Of a DNA stretch of 64,000 nt, positions 52,001 through 63,250 are shown one piece after another. The notes beneath the pieces were generated by a model. That model did no database searches. It was not told the origin of the DNA and saw only the letters and a list, made by a program, of their open reading frames with translations. The position numbers and the translations under genes were made by a program. Each line of letters starts with the position of its first letter. Position 1 is the first letter of the stretch. The DNA comes from Neckera pumila (Eukaryota > Streptophyta > Bryopsida > Hypnales > Neckeraceae), in NCBI GenBank assembly GCA_963969595.1, contig OZ018417.1:7876501-7940500 (forward strand). Reading direction: 5' to 3'.

Positions 52001-52380
52001 TCAATACTTAATTTGTTTGTTTTGTTACGTTGAGATCTCCCAATCGTGCGTCCCTAGACCACATGCTTGATACTGTCAGAAAGCTCTCAATGAAGAAGGA
52101 TGCATGGGCTTGGTTTTGTGGTGTGTGGACCTAAGGTGCGGAAGTTATTGAATTTTGAAGTATTTATGGATCAAAAAATTAGAAAATTGCTTTTATTTTG
52201 ATTTTGGTCGCGTTCTTGGTACCGTTGGAAAGCTCTTGGCAAGGAGGGGTGGATGGGCTTTGTTTGGTGGCGTTTGGAATGACGGTATGAAAGTTATCAA
52301 ATTTCAAAGTTTTTTTAATTAATTAAAAAAAACAAAAAAAACTTTTGTTTGGTTGTGTCAATGGCACAGGGCACACTAGT
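52001..52380 (+). mobile_element. Helitron-like non-autonomous element, copy 2
   Basis: This copy starts TCAATACTTAAT and ends GGCACAGGGCACACTAGT. The terminal hairpin GTGTC-AAT-GGCAC is complete with one G-T pair. Compared with the other copies, the internal module TACYGTYRGAAAGCTC...AAGTTATYRAATT occurs twice (about 52069-52165 and 52218-52310), and the 12-bp repeat block is missing. No coding sequence. Confidence 0.6.
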
Positions 52381-53676
52381 TATAAGAGCATCTCTTGCAC
52401 CCTTCCACAGAATCCCTCCCCTCTAATTTTTGGATGATAAGCAATCAATTTTAGTGTATTTCACAATATATTTTTACTTTCCCCTCACATAAGGCCATGT
52501 TTGAAAGGGTCACTAACCCTCTCTTGGGAATAACAAGTCATTTTAATAAATGATAGCTTACTTATTGCTTTTGCAAGTTCTATGACTTGTAATTGGTTGG
52601 AAGTATATTTTAGGGAGTTGCACTATTAGGGATACAAGTGGTCATCCCCTCTACATTAGATGGATTTGAATTTAAGGGGCCTGGCTATTTGGAGGGCTTC
52701 AGGAGTTGCTTTAATGAAAAGTGACTATTTAGGGCCTTGATGTTGTAACCGTTTTAAAAAGAGACTTTGACCATCTTTTGATGAATAATATGACCATTAT
52801 GGATGCATTGACTGTGGAGAAGTCTAGTGATTTATTCGATTTATTTAGACTACACACTTCAAAAATTCATTTAAAATTTATATTTTGCCAAAAAAATATT
52901 ATTTGAATTGCTATTGCCTTGTTTTCACATTTGCCTGTCTGTGAAATTATTTTAAATTTTAAGTCCTCTCCAACCCTGGGTGGCCTGAGTGCCTGACCTA
53001 AATTTTCAGGCGGGAAGCATTTGGCTTTTTGTTCAAGCCCTCGTCTCTCCGACTTCAGGCTGCTCTTGCAATTGACGCCAAGCTGGTTTGCCATTGAACA
53101 AGTTCGCCGGGGGCGTTAGCCGCAAATTGAAAAAAGGTTTGGCCGCATCTCTGACCATCAAGCGCATGCTCTTTCAACAACTTCGGTACTCTTTTTGATC
53201 CAATTTGCTTGCAAAGGGATTTTCCTCTGATGGTTTGATTCTTGGGAGTCTGTTGTATGCGAGAGAGTAAAATTTTACACTATCTGCTTCTCAGGTTTCC
53301 CTCCGCTAGTGCATCTCCTAGGCTCCATGTCTGGTCAATGTTTCTGGATGAGCAGGCTTGTTTGCTTCTAGAGATGCGCTAGTTGGAATGAAGACAATTG
53401 AATTCTCAGTGCGCTGCAATTTTCGTGGTTATACTTAGGCAGGCTCACGTGAGAGATCTGTGTAGATAAATATCTGCATTCTTACTTCTTTTCTTACTCA
53501 TCTCAATTCTTTGTTATGCCGATTGTCGGAATTATCATTTTTATTTGTTTTTTGGTGCAGAGTCACGAGGCGCAGCCTGCAATTCTTGTAACCTGAACGA
53601 AATCTAGAAAAGGTTCTATTTCGTGCTTCTGGATAGAGGCTAGGGAAAGCTCCATCCGAATCTTGGTGTTGAAAAA
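52381..53676. other. Spacer and upstream region of MND1
   Basis: Starts with TATAAGAGCATCTCTTGCAC, a possible lone Tourist-like end (52381-52400). From about 52960 GC content rises, as expected for the MND1 promoter and 5' UTR. No second gene seen. Confidence 0.4.
53009..53016 (+). promoter_or_regulatory. E2F-like site upstream of MND1
   Basis: GGCGGGAA matches the E2F consensus (TTSSCGSS in reverse), about 660 bp before the ATG, in a locally GC-richer stretch. A single 8-mer can occur by chance. Confidence 0.2.
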
Positions 53677-56470
53677 ATGGTGAGTCGTGCTCTTCCAAGG
53701 AGATGTGCAGAATCGATGTATTTGTTGCTGTGTAATTCATAGGCTAAGTTCCAACTCCGTGAAATTTGGTCCGATCGCCAGTGCAATGTCGAAGAGAGTT
53801 TTTTTGGAATCTAAAGACAGTTGGCTTGGTCAAATTCTGTAACTTATTTCAGTTGGAAGTCGGATAGTTCCATCGACACCGAGCTGGCTCTACTAACCTC
53901 TGGTTGTATTTAATGCTATTTAAATTGGAGAGGTTTGTTTACGGAGTACGGTAGGTTTGATGAAGTGCAGAATTTACAGTCGGTTTGTTGTGTGGCATCT
54001 TTCAGTCGAAGAAAAGAGGATTATCTTTGGAGGAAAAGCGAGATAAGATGCTTGAAGTTTTTTATGATAGCCAAAGCTTCTTTCAGGTGAGTACATTTTG
54101 CGTTCTCTTTCCTATGCAGGTTTGAGTGTAGAATAGGTGTGGAATTTTCTTGAATTTTATATGCTTGAATCATCTGAGCGTTTCCTGTCCCTGAGAGCTG
54201 GTAGCTTGCTCCTCCTTTTGAGTTTGTAGAGGCTTTTCTTGTGAGTGTTCTCCTGCTAGTTTGTGGTGAACGTGACCAAGTGCTGACGACAAGTAATGTG
54301 ATCGATTTTGAAGTTGAAAGATCTGGAGAAGCTTGGACCAAAGAAGGGAGTTATTAGCCAGTCAGTGAAAGATGTCGTACAGAGCTTAGTGGACGATGAT
54401 CTTGTTTTCAAAGATAAGATCGGAACGTCTGTGAGTCGTCTGCATCTTCTTGCAAAACATGCTGCTAAGAATTCTGGGAGCTAGAAATTTAGAAACGAAC
54501 TTTGCATTTTGATATCTTATTTCTAAACTTTCGAGAATAATGCAATTGAACTTGTTCACTATGCTTATGATCTGGAGTTCAAGAATTTATTCAAATCACA
54601 AACCGGTTCTTGCTGATTTGCCTTTACAAAGTAGTTTTGCGATAGTTTTGCAATGCTAGAAGAGCAGAGGTGTTGGTTTATCCGTTTAGTCTACTTTGTC
54701 TTACTAAAATCTTTTGTAGGTATACTTTTGGAGTCTTCCAAGTCGCGCTGGAAATCAGGTACTGTCTGACTGTAGACTTCTTAATCATACCATCTTTGCA
54801 TTGGAATCGTAGTGTACAGCTAGGAATCAGTCATAAAATGGTGCTTCTCTGTCTGAGGCTTTCAGAATTTTTATAGAGCGAGGATGTTATTTCGTGCTTG
54901 ATGGTAGCGCTGAGTATTGAAGCTCTACCTGTTAGTGGCATCAAAGCTCTCTTGGGAAACCCAAACTAAAGTTCAAGCTTGCATTTAGCACAGTATAGAG
55001 GGTGCAGTTTGCTGCTTAGAAATCTTCAAGTTGCGCATGGAACTTTGCTCTTTATTCCTTAAGAACTATTGGAATGACTGCAGAACATATCATGACAGGA
55101 TTTATAGTTGATTTCTTGCAGCTGAGACAAGTGCGTGCAAAACTGGAGAACGATCATGCGGCCTTGAGAAATCGAGAATCTGAATTGGAGGACAAGCTTG
55201 AAAGTTGCAAAGAAGGTCGAGAGGACTCGGTAATTTATAGTGCCTCATAAGTCCTCGTTCTAACTCTCTTCCGTAATATTCTCCATGTTAGCAACGCATG
55301 CCTTTGTGCAGATCGAAGGAAATTGATCATTTGTGTTGTAAAATCTTTTATTATCATATATACCATACCCGGTGGCTTGTAGGCCAAATGAAAGTTACTC
55401 TTTATGAGGCTATTAGGTGGAAGTTCTAGATTTGGACATGCATTTGTTGATGGGAGTCTGAATATTGACCATTTCTTTTAAATGGTAGTGAGCTTCAGCT
55501 CGAAATCTCGGGTCTGCATGACAAGTAAAGGGAACCAGAATGAGATTCAATAAATGTCCATGTTTGTTGGTCCAGGCTGAGCGGCAAGCTGCGTTGCTAG
55601 AGTTGAATGCCATGGAAAAGAAGCACAAAGAACTCCAGGTACTGTTTTTTTGGTAGTATCTATCATCTTTGCCTGCATCTTACTTCCAACGGTTAACATT
55701 AATTCTTTACCTTGCTACGCTCCATAGTTCCTGTTTCGGGCTTGTAAATTATGAATATGGTTCATAAGTTGTTAAATTCTATGTTCGCAGGAGGAGATCA
55801 ACAAATATGCAGATAATGACCCAGCGGTGTATGAGGCCATGAGTAAGTCATTATCCCTCGTTTCCTGTTTCACTACCGATGTCTCACGCACGTATCGCAC
55901 ACTTCCTAGTCCCACATTTAAGCTGCTTCTGGTGTTATTGTGGTTTAACCGTGCTACTCTGATGGTGGTTCTTTTCGGTAATGACAGGGAATGCAACCAA
56001 GATTGCCCATGAGTCGGCTAATCGATGGACCGGTGAGCCTACTATACCTTATGCGCCTTTAATTGCGTTTCCATTGGTTAGAGAGAATAATATACTTTTG
56101 TCTTCAATAGGTCTAGAATCTTGAAACAAAATCGTGAAATTGAGACCATTTGTCCTGTACACAGACAACGTTTTTGCGCTGCAAAAGTGGATATCGAAGA
56201 GATTTCCTGAAGCACGAGATAAGCTTGAAGAGTTGTACAAGGAGGTAGGGATTCATCATCTCAACCTCCCAAGTTTTTCCCTTACCATTCTGAGAGGTTG
56301 GGTAGCTTTAATGCTGTGCATATTTTGTCACTGCGCGGAAACAATTTACATGCTTTTCAGGCGTCGATCAATCAGCTTAGCATGTCTGGCACCCATCCTA
56401 ACACGTCTGGCATCACTTTCGTTGTCCTGACCAGGTTGGTATAACTGAAGATTTCGACTACGTAGATTGA
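53677..56470 (+). CDS. MND1: Meiotic nuclear division protein 1 (MND1), 10 exons, 207 aa
   Basis: Exons: 53677-53679, 54006-54086, 54314-54430, 54720-54758, 55122-55229, 55576-55638, 55791-55842, 55988-56032, 56165-56244, 56435-56470. All are GT-AG with matching phases and end in TGA. The product opens [20 protein letters not shown]. Residues 2-80 are the winged-helix DNA-binding part ([29 protein letters not shown]). Residues 81-150 are a heptad-rich coiled coil, followed by the conserved SANRWTDNVF stretch and the C-terminal [11 protein letters not shown]. The length matches the family (about 205-230 aa). MND1 pairs with HOP2 in the nucleus and stimulates DMC1/RAD51 strand invasion in meiosis (established family knowledge). 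The first coding exon is the ATG alone, directly abutting GTGAGT. A terminal exon starting at 56361 was rejected because it lacks the conserved tail. Confidence 0.93.
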
Positions 56471-57109
56471 ACTTTTCTCACTGGAACGATTACAGAGCTT
56501 TATTGGGCTCTTTCCCTGCTCATACTCACCCTTGGAGTTCGACATTAAGAGTAAGCAAATGGCAAGCCCCCCGTGGAATTTGGGGGTTCATCTACGGCAT
56601 GCCCTTCTGTTTGCGTACTGCTAGTAGATGATCATAGCATCTGAAGGAAGTCAGATATGTTGTACATACCAGACATGCTGCACAGTAGTTTCTACAGACA
56701 AACAGGCTGTTTTCTTCTTAATCCCAATGCTCAGACTGGAGGGAGGAATACGCCTAGATTACGTGCACCTTGCGAAAGAAGTTGGATATTCCCTTCCTGC
56801 TGGCAAAATCTATATGTGATACCGATAGCGAACGTCAGGCCTAAAATCAGACTAGAAGTTTCAGTGAGCTAGTGGCGCTAGTTCAACCCCCCAAAGAGGG
56901 CCCTGCAGCCAAAAAATTCATCAACTGGATGCTCCTCGATCAATCTCAATAGTTTGTTTGTTTTCAATATCCATATATTGTGTTTGATTTGAACTAAGAC
57001 AGTGAAGCTTGTCTTAGTTCAAGCGTGAACTGTGAGGCGTGAACTGTGAAGCGTACAGGCAGTGTCTGCCTCTTTACAGGTGATAGTAGTGAAGCTTGGG
57101 AGTGTGGGC

Positions 57110-57700
57110 ATGTGAGTATAGAATCTATGAATCCATGAGTCTAGGAGTCTAAATATTATAGACACCTTCTATAATTATAAGTGTCTATGTTATAGGTACC
57201 TATGTTTTAGACTCTTCTCATGTGTGCCTATGTTATAAGTATATACTAGTGTGACCCTGTGCCGTTGGCCCAATTTTCATCTACTCCCGGTTCCACTCCT
57301 GGTTCTACTTCCGATTCTACTCCCAGTTCCACTCCCAATACCAAGAACGCCACCAAAATCAAAGTAAAAGTAATTTTCTAATTTTTTAATCAATAAATAC
57401 TTTGAAATTCAATAACTTTTGCACCACCGCTCCAAACGCCACGAAACCAAGCCGGTGCACCCCTCCTTGGCGAGAGCTTTCCGACGGTACCAAGCACGTG
57501 GCCGGGGGATGCACGGTCAGGAAGTTGTCCATGCTACAAACAAAACAAAACAAAACAAAACAAAACAAACAGCCTCATTTAAGGTATTGATATTAAAGCA
57601 CCTTCAAATGGTTGTAGGTTTAATACCTACAACTAGGTTTAAGGTTAGTAGGCTCACAACTTTGCACTCACACACTAGCATCGTTGGTGAAGCTTATCAA
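57110..57700 (+). repeat. Dispersed repeat (TAGGAGTCTATATTATA family), interrupted copy
   Basis: Left part 57110-57244 and right part about 57591-57690 rejoin to the order seen at 50400-50650 once the Helitron-like insert (57245-57590) is removed. Confidence 0.5.
57245..57590 (-). mobile_element. Helitron-like non-autonomous element, copy 3
   Basis: Read on the minus strand, this 346-bp copy starts TCAATACCTTAAATG and ends GGCACAGGGTCACACTAG. It is close in sequence to the 14.1-kb copy, including the 12-bp repeat block and a (TTTTG)n run in place of (TTTG)n. It interrupts a dispersed repeat whose uninterrupted versions are at about 40540-40660 and 50420-50640. Confidence 0.6.
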
Positions 57701-59495
57701 TTTAAGTTTTGACATCATTTTTAAATTTAAAACATTTAAAACATTTAGTAATACATTGTAAATGCAAGTCCTATGAAAAAATCTGAGCTTCACAAAATTT
57801 TGGGGGTTTGATATTGAAGATATTTTTTAAATTAAATTTCATGTACTAGTTTCTCAACATAACCTTCACTTTCGATTTAGATCTTATAAAAATCTAAATG
57901 AAGCTCGGTAATGATAATTTGACATAAATCATATATATGTAAAGGTGTTTAGATTGTAAAGAATAAAACTAGTATTTGAATCCTCTTTCTCCAAAGTACT
58001 TGAAATAAAAATAGTTAGATTAATTTTGAAATTTTATGGTAAATAATTAGAATTTGTCCAAAATATGTATATTATTAATTCACATTTATAGAGCGTTATT
58101 TCTTCTTTCCATTGAATATTAACTGACTTTTTTTGAAGCTTCTTCAATGAACATTTATCCTAACAAGTTTTAGAATGGAGGTAGTGAAACTAATGAAATT
58201 AGAAGTGTGGAAATTGTGGTTTAGAGAATATTTTACTAGTTTTTGAAACCTGTGTCTTACATTTGAGATTATTTTTAATCTAAAAATAGTTGGATGTCCA
58301 AAAGAATCCATTAAAAAAGACAAGGATTTCTTATAGTGGTTGTCCTGCCCTCCATACCTAATACACCTGTGATTGCCATCATGTACAAAATCCATCAATA
58401 CCATAGGCTGCTTTCATTTCTTATCAACTTATCTATGATTTCCTCCTATGAACAAAGAATAGGGAGCAGGGAATTGCAAGTAATCATCCCTCCCAATAAT
58501 GTGAAGGACTACAGATATTTGAATTCAACATGGAACTTTTTGTAGGTGGAAGTGATTGTGACATGCCCCAGTTGAGCTCATTTGTACTCATTTGTAAAAA
58601 ATTGATAGGGAGGATGTGGTGAATGGAGTTGATAACTAAATTTGAAGATAAATTAGTGCCTTCAATTTATTTTTGGGGGGGAAAGGGGGGAATCATGAAG
58701 GAGTGGGTAGAGAGAGTAGTAAAATCATATCAGTAATGAGTATCTCATGCACATAATGGCAACTCATGAATTTGATTTCTTTACATTCATGTTGCATTTC
58801 AATCTCTTTTCAAAAATATAAATTTGTTGTCTCTTCATTATTTTGATATGGAGTTAGGCGGGGGCTTCAGCTCCCATTGTTGCTTTGTAAGGTAGTTCGT
58901 TGTTCACAATGTCTTGTGAATGTTGCCCAAGGCTAAGATATATCCACTATAAATTCTAATACTAAGACAAGTAAACCATGCAAACAAGATCTTGAAGCAA
59001 GTCAAGTGGAATGGGACATAAACTGTTTTCAAAGTTGCTATAACCTATCCAATCCTATACCTATATTGTTGTGGGGAAATTTTGAAATTTTTATTTTTTG
59101 CATAAACCTTTGTACTTGAATTGCCTTTCTGGGAAAGAAAGTGCCTTTGCATTGTAACTTTTTTCAATTAACCCACAATATTTGAAAATTAGTGTCCTTA
59201 AAAGATACTCCTTGCTTCCACCTTTTAGGTATATTCCACCCTAAAATATCCCCCAAAATTAAAGTTATACCTGTACAAAAATTGATGATTTCAAAAAATA
59301 ATAATTGGTCCATTCGGAGTTAATTAAATGAAGTGTCATTCACAACAATTAGAATTCCTCCAATGAATAGCTAAACATTCAGGAGATAAATGCAATTCTT
59401 TGTTGCATCTTACATTGTAAGGTAAGTGCATCTAATGCTGAACTCTACAAATTCCTACAAATCTCAATTCTTCTTTTGACTTCCCAAAGATTCAA
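57701..59495. other. AT-rich spacer, nothing recognised
   Basis: No supported gene. Short ORFs at 58144-58545 on both strands lack any recognisable content. Confidence 0.4.
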
Positions 59496-60237
59496 GGGTC
59501 ATTGCAAGAAACACCGGTACTGTTGAATTGTCACAAGGAGTTCGTGGAAGCTTCCTTTTGCAATAACTTTTGAAGCATAATTTTCATGAAGTTGAATTTT
59601 TTATTGGAGATGTCTAACTTGAGGTTAATTATATCTCATATTTTTCAGAAATTTTTAAAAATCATTTTATATTTAAATTTCAATTTAGCTAATTTGTCAC
59701 GTTTTGCGATTTAGGGGTTTTGAGTAAAAAGGAGTACCCAAATTTAATGATTTAGAGCTGAAATTTCTATGGTCTATTTGTATAGTAGGAACTCATGTTT
59801 CTACCAAGGGGCATATAAAAATATTTTATTTTGTGTTCTCTACATCCATGCAAAGAGGGCTCTCTTGCGTGCGCAGTTCTAAACATTTTATATGACTTCA
59901 AGATCAATTTTTTAGTCAAATCTCTTCAGCATAAAGTCTTCCCAAATGTTCTATTTTTACTTTCTTTGAAAATTATTTTTTCTATTTTTTACAAATTAAA
60001 ATGTCAAAGTATGTATTTTCTTCAAAATTTCAGCTCGCTCTTTTTTGTGAATAACTTTTTACCTAGATTTTTTTTAGATCTGAAATTTTGGGGATATGCT
60101 ACTTTTAGTCTTGTACTAATTGTCCTCATTTTATATATTTAAAAAAAATTCATATGCAAAAGCTCATGAGTACTGGAGTACTGGCCGAAAACAAGCCAAA
60201 ATGGACCAAAAGTGGACGCCATTTCTTGCAACGACCC
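59496..60237. mobile_element. Inverted-repeat element with 4-bp target duplication, copy 1
   Basis: 742 bp, ends GGGTCATTGCAAGAAACACC and TTTCTTGCAACGACCC, flanked by TCAA (59492-59495 and 60238-60241). It contains an ORF of 103 codons (59831-60142) with no recognisable domain, probably chance. Superfamily not assigned. Confidence 0.6.
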
Positions 60238-60405
60238 TCAACAAGAAAATAGAAATTTAATAATAAAAAAATGCTCAATTGTTTATTTGGACACTTTCAG
60301 GATAGTTCCTGTTGAATTTTGATTTATAGAATAAAAATCACAATCTCACACCCTTGTTGCATTAATTTGAGAAGAGCGCTTGGATCTATGTGCTACAATT
60401 GACCA

Positions 60406-60960
60406 AAGGATGGTTGCAAGAAAGACCGGTACTATTTTGCATTGCAATTGAAGACACAGAGTTGTCACGTGCTATAACTTTTGAAGCATGAACCCAACAT
60501 TAGAGAAAAAAACACTCTGATTGCTCACCAAGGGCACTTTTCCAAATGTATCAAAAATTAGATTTCGCAAATTCTTTTATTTTTTATTTTTTATATTTTA
60601 ATAATTTTTAAATAATTTTTAATTTTAAAATCTGGGTTCCTGTGCCATTGTCACAGCAATTTTAGCTGCGCAAAAATAGGAGAAAAACTAAATTTTCAGC
60701 CCCTTAAAACTAAATTTCAAGCCCCTTAAAACTAAATTTCAAGGTACTGAAGGGGTTCATGGAGCAACCCTCTGGAGGGCTGATTTTTTCTCTAATGTCA
60801 ACTTGAAATTTTATTAGAGATGTCTAACTTGATAGTATTTAGATCCTTTATTTTTCAAAAGTTTCCAGAATCACTTTATATTTCAATTTCGATTTAGCTA
60901 ATTTGTCACACTTTGTAATTTAGGCATTAGAGGAGATTCGGGCCTCTAAGAGACTACGAG
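60406..60960. mobile_element. Partial copy of the 4-bp-duplication family
   Basis: Begins GGTTGCAAGAAAGACCGGTA like the family's left end and shares the ATTAGAGATGTCTAACTTGA block. The right terminus is missing. Another end-less stretch of the family lies at about 61930-62310. Boundaries approximate. Confidence 0.45.
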
Positions 60961-61142
60961 TTCCTGGACTGTGGAATCTTTGCAGGAACGCTGGGACGTT
61001 GCCAAATGGCCAATCTGACGTGGCTGAGCGACTGCCATGTCAGATTTTTTTCAACTTTCTTTTTCAAATTTTTTTTAGTATTCTTTTAACATTTAGTAAT
61101 AATGATAATTTTTTTTTTAAATATATTTTTTTTGACAGCAGT

Positions 61143-61873
61143 GGGTGATTGCATGAAAGACCAGTATTGAAACATTGTCACAAACGCATTGTCAAAGCTT
61201 GATTTTGCAATAACTTTAGAAGCATGACTTGCATGAACTTGAAGTTTTTAGTGGATATTCTTCTTATGAGTCTTATTATATGTCATATTTTTCAGAAATT
61301 TTCAAAAATCATTTTATATTTAAAAATCATTTAAACTAATTTGTCTTGTTTTGAATTTTAGAGTTTTTACTATGTAAGGAGTCCCCAAATTTAATGATTG
61401 GAGCTGAAATTTCTATGGTCTATTTCCATAGTAGGAACTCATGTTTCTACCAAGGGGCATTACAAAATATTTTATTTCATATCCTCTACGTCCATGCAAA
61501 GAGGGCTTCCTTGTGCATGCAATTTTGAACATTGAAGATGGTCTTAGGATCATCTTTTTGGTGAAATCTCTTTACCATGAAGTCTTCTCAAATGGCATTT
61601 TTTCAATTTTTTTTTAAATTACTTTTCCTATTTCTTACAAATTAAAATGTTAAAATATGTATTTTCTTGCGATTCTGCACTTTTCTAGTTCTCCTATTTA
61701 GAGATTTTTTTTTGCTTTTCCTTCAAAGGGTATCTTCTTCTTATAGGTGTATGCATTTCTTATACTTTTCATATTTAAAAAAAAATGTTTTTCTATTTTT
61801 ATAGTACTCCCCAAAAAATGTCTGAAAACGGCCAAAGTGGAACAAAAACGGAGGGTCATCCTTGCAACGACCC
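61143..61873. mobile_element. Inverted-repeat element with 4-bp target duplication, copy 2
   Basis: 731 bp, ends GGGTGATTGCATGAAAGACC and TCCTTGCAACGACCC, flanked by CAGT on both sides. It is collinear with copy 1 (the shared block GGAACTCATGTTTCTACCAA occurs in both). Confidence 0.6.
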
Positions 61874-62316
61874 CAGTGCACTGTTCCCGGCATCGGGAAC
61901 AGCCCTAAAACAATATTCCAGAGGCTTAGATCTCCTTTAATGGTTTCTTAGTATTGCTCGGGAGTATCCAAAATTAATGACTTAGAGCTGAATTTTTTGT
62001 GGTCTATTCCCATAGTAGGAAGCCATATTTTTACCAATTGAGAGAATTTAAAAATATTTTATTTTATGTCCTCGAGGGCTCCTTTGCGTGCACATCTCTA
62101 AACATTGAAGACAGTTTTAAGACCATTCTTTAGGTGAAATGTCTTTATCAAAGTTCTCCTAGGTTATTAATTTTTATTTTTATTTTAAATTGCTTTTCCT
62201 ATTTCTTACAAATGAAAATGTGATGTACCTATTTTCATGAGATTTTATGCTTTTTTAAGTACTCCTACTTAGAGAATTTTTCTATGCTTTTCCTTTCTAG
62301 GATACCCTCTTCTTAA

Positions 62317-63246
62317 CCTCTAAAGTCTGAAGGCTTTTTTTCCATCAAAAACCACTCAAAACTGCCATTTCTATAGCAAAGAGCACAAAAAAGAATCTAA
62401 ACGTGTTTTTTGCATATTTAACCATAGGATCTTGTACTACACTAGTGTAAGAATGTGTAGAAGAAATTTTAGAAACTTTGACCGTGTAGATTGCAAGATA
62501 TTTGCATTTAAAGTGAAAGAATCAAGTTTTTTTGCACCTTGCTCAACTACATTTTCTGGCTTTGAACCTTCTTAACTTAAAATTTTTGCTTTAATGATTT
62601 TGAATTTCTAATTTTATATGATGAAGAATTAAGTTGAGAATCTAGGAAAAAAAATTCAAAAAAGAAACACTTAGTTTCCACTCATTAAAAATTTGTTAAG
62701 TAGAAGTAGGTTCTAGATTGAAGGAAAAATGAAATCATTAATAGCTCTAAAATAGGGTTGAAATATACTAATTTCAATGGTGAGGTTGTTTAGTTTTTCT
62801 AGCAAAATATCTTAAGCTTGTTAACCTTTTTTTTTTTTAATTATCAAAATTGAGTTCAAAAATGAATCCTACAAGTTATTTTTTCAAAAAGATGCTCTAA
62901 TTGCCCGAAAAATAAGATTGTCCATAACTTTTGCATAACAAATCCAAATGGAATGAATCAAAGCTTTCCAAGTAGATGAAAATAAAATCTATATGAAAAA
63001 AATTTAAAAAAAAAATAATTAAAAGTTTTGTGAGGGTTTTTTTCTGCTTGCTGAACTAAAATTTGGAGTTTTTCTGCCATAACTTTTGCTATTGAGCACC
63101 GACCAAAATAAAAATTACATTTTCGGAAAGCTAATGTGATTTTCTATTTTCACAAAAGAATTTTGAAAATTAAAACAAATATTGAGACTGTAGGAAGCTG
63201 CCCAAAATCCATTTTGTCCCCCGAGGGGACAATGGGGCTTTAGGGG
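62317..63246 (+). mobile_element. TTAA-family (piggyBac-like) element, full length
   Basis: A 930-bp element flanked by TTAA at 62313-62316 and 63247-63250. It begins CCTCTAAAGTCTGAAGG and ends GACAATGGGGCTTTAGGGG. It abuts a second copy beginning at 63251 that shares the same TTAA. No transposase coding sequence. Confidence 0.65.
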
Positions 63247-63250
63247 TTAA

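Noticed and set aside
56361..56449. Alternative last exon of MND1 after the AG at 56360
   Set aside because: It gives an unrelated tail and a stop at 56447, while the acceptor at 56434 restores the conserved [10 protein letters not shown] ending.
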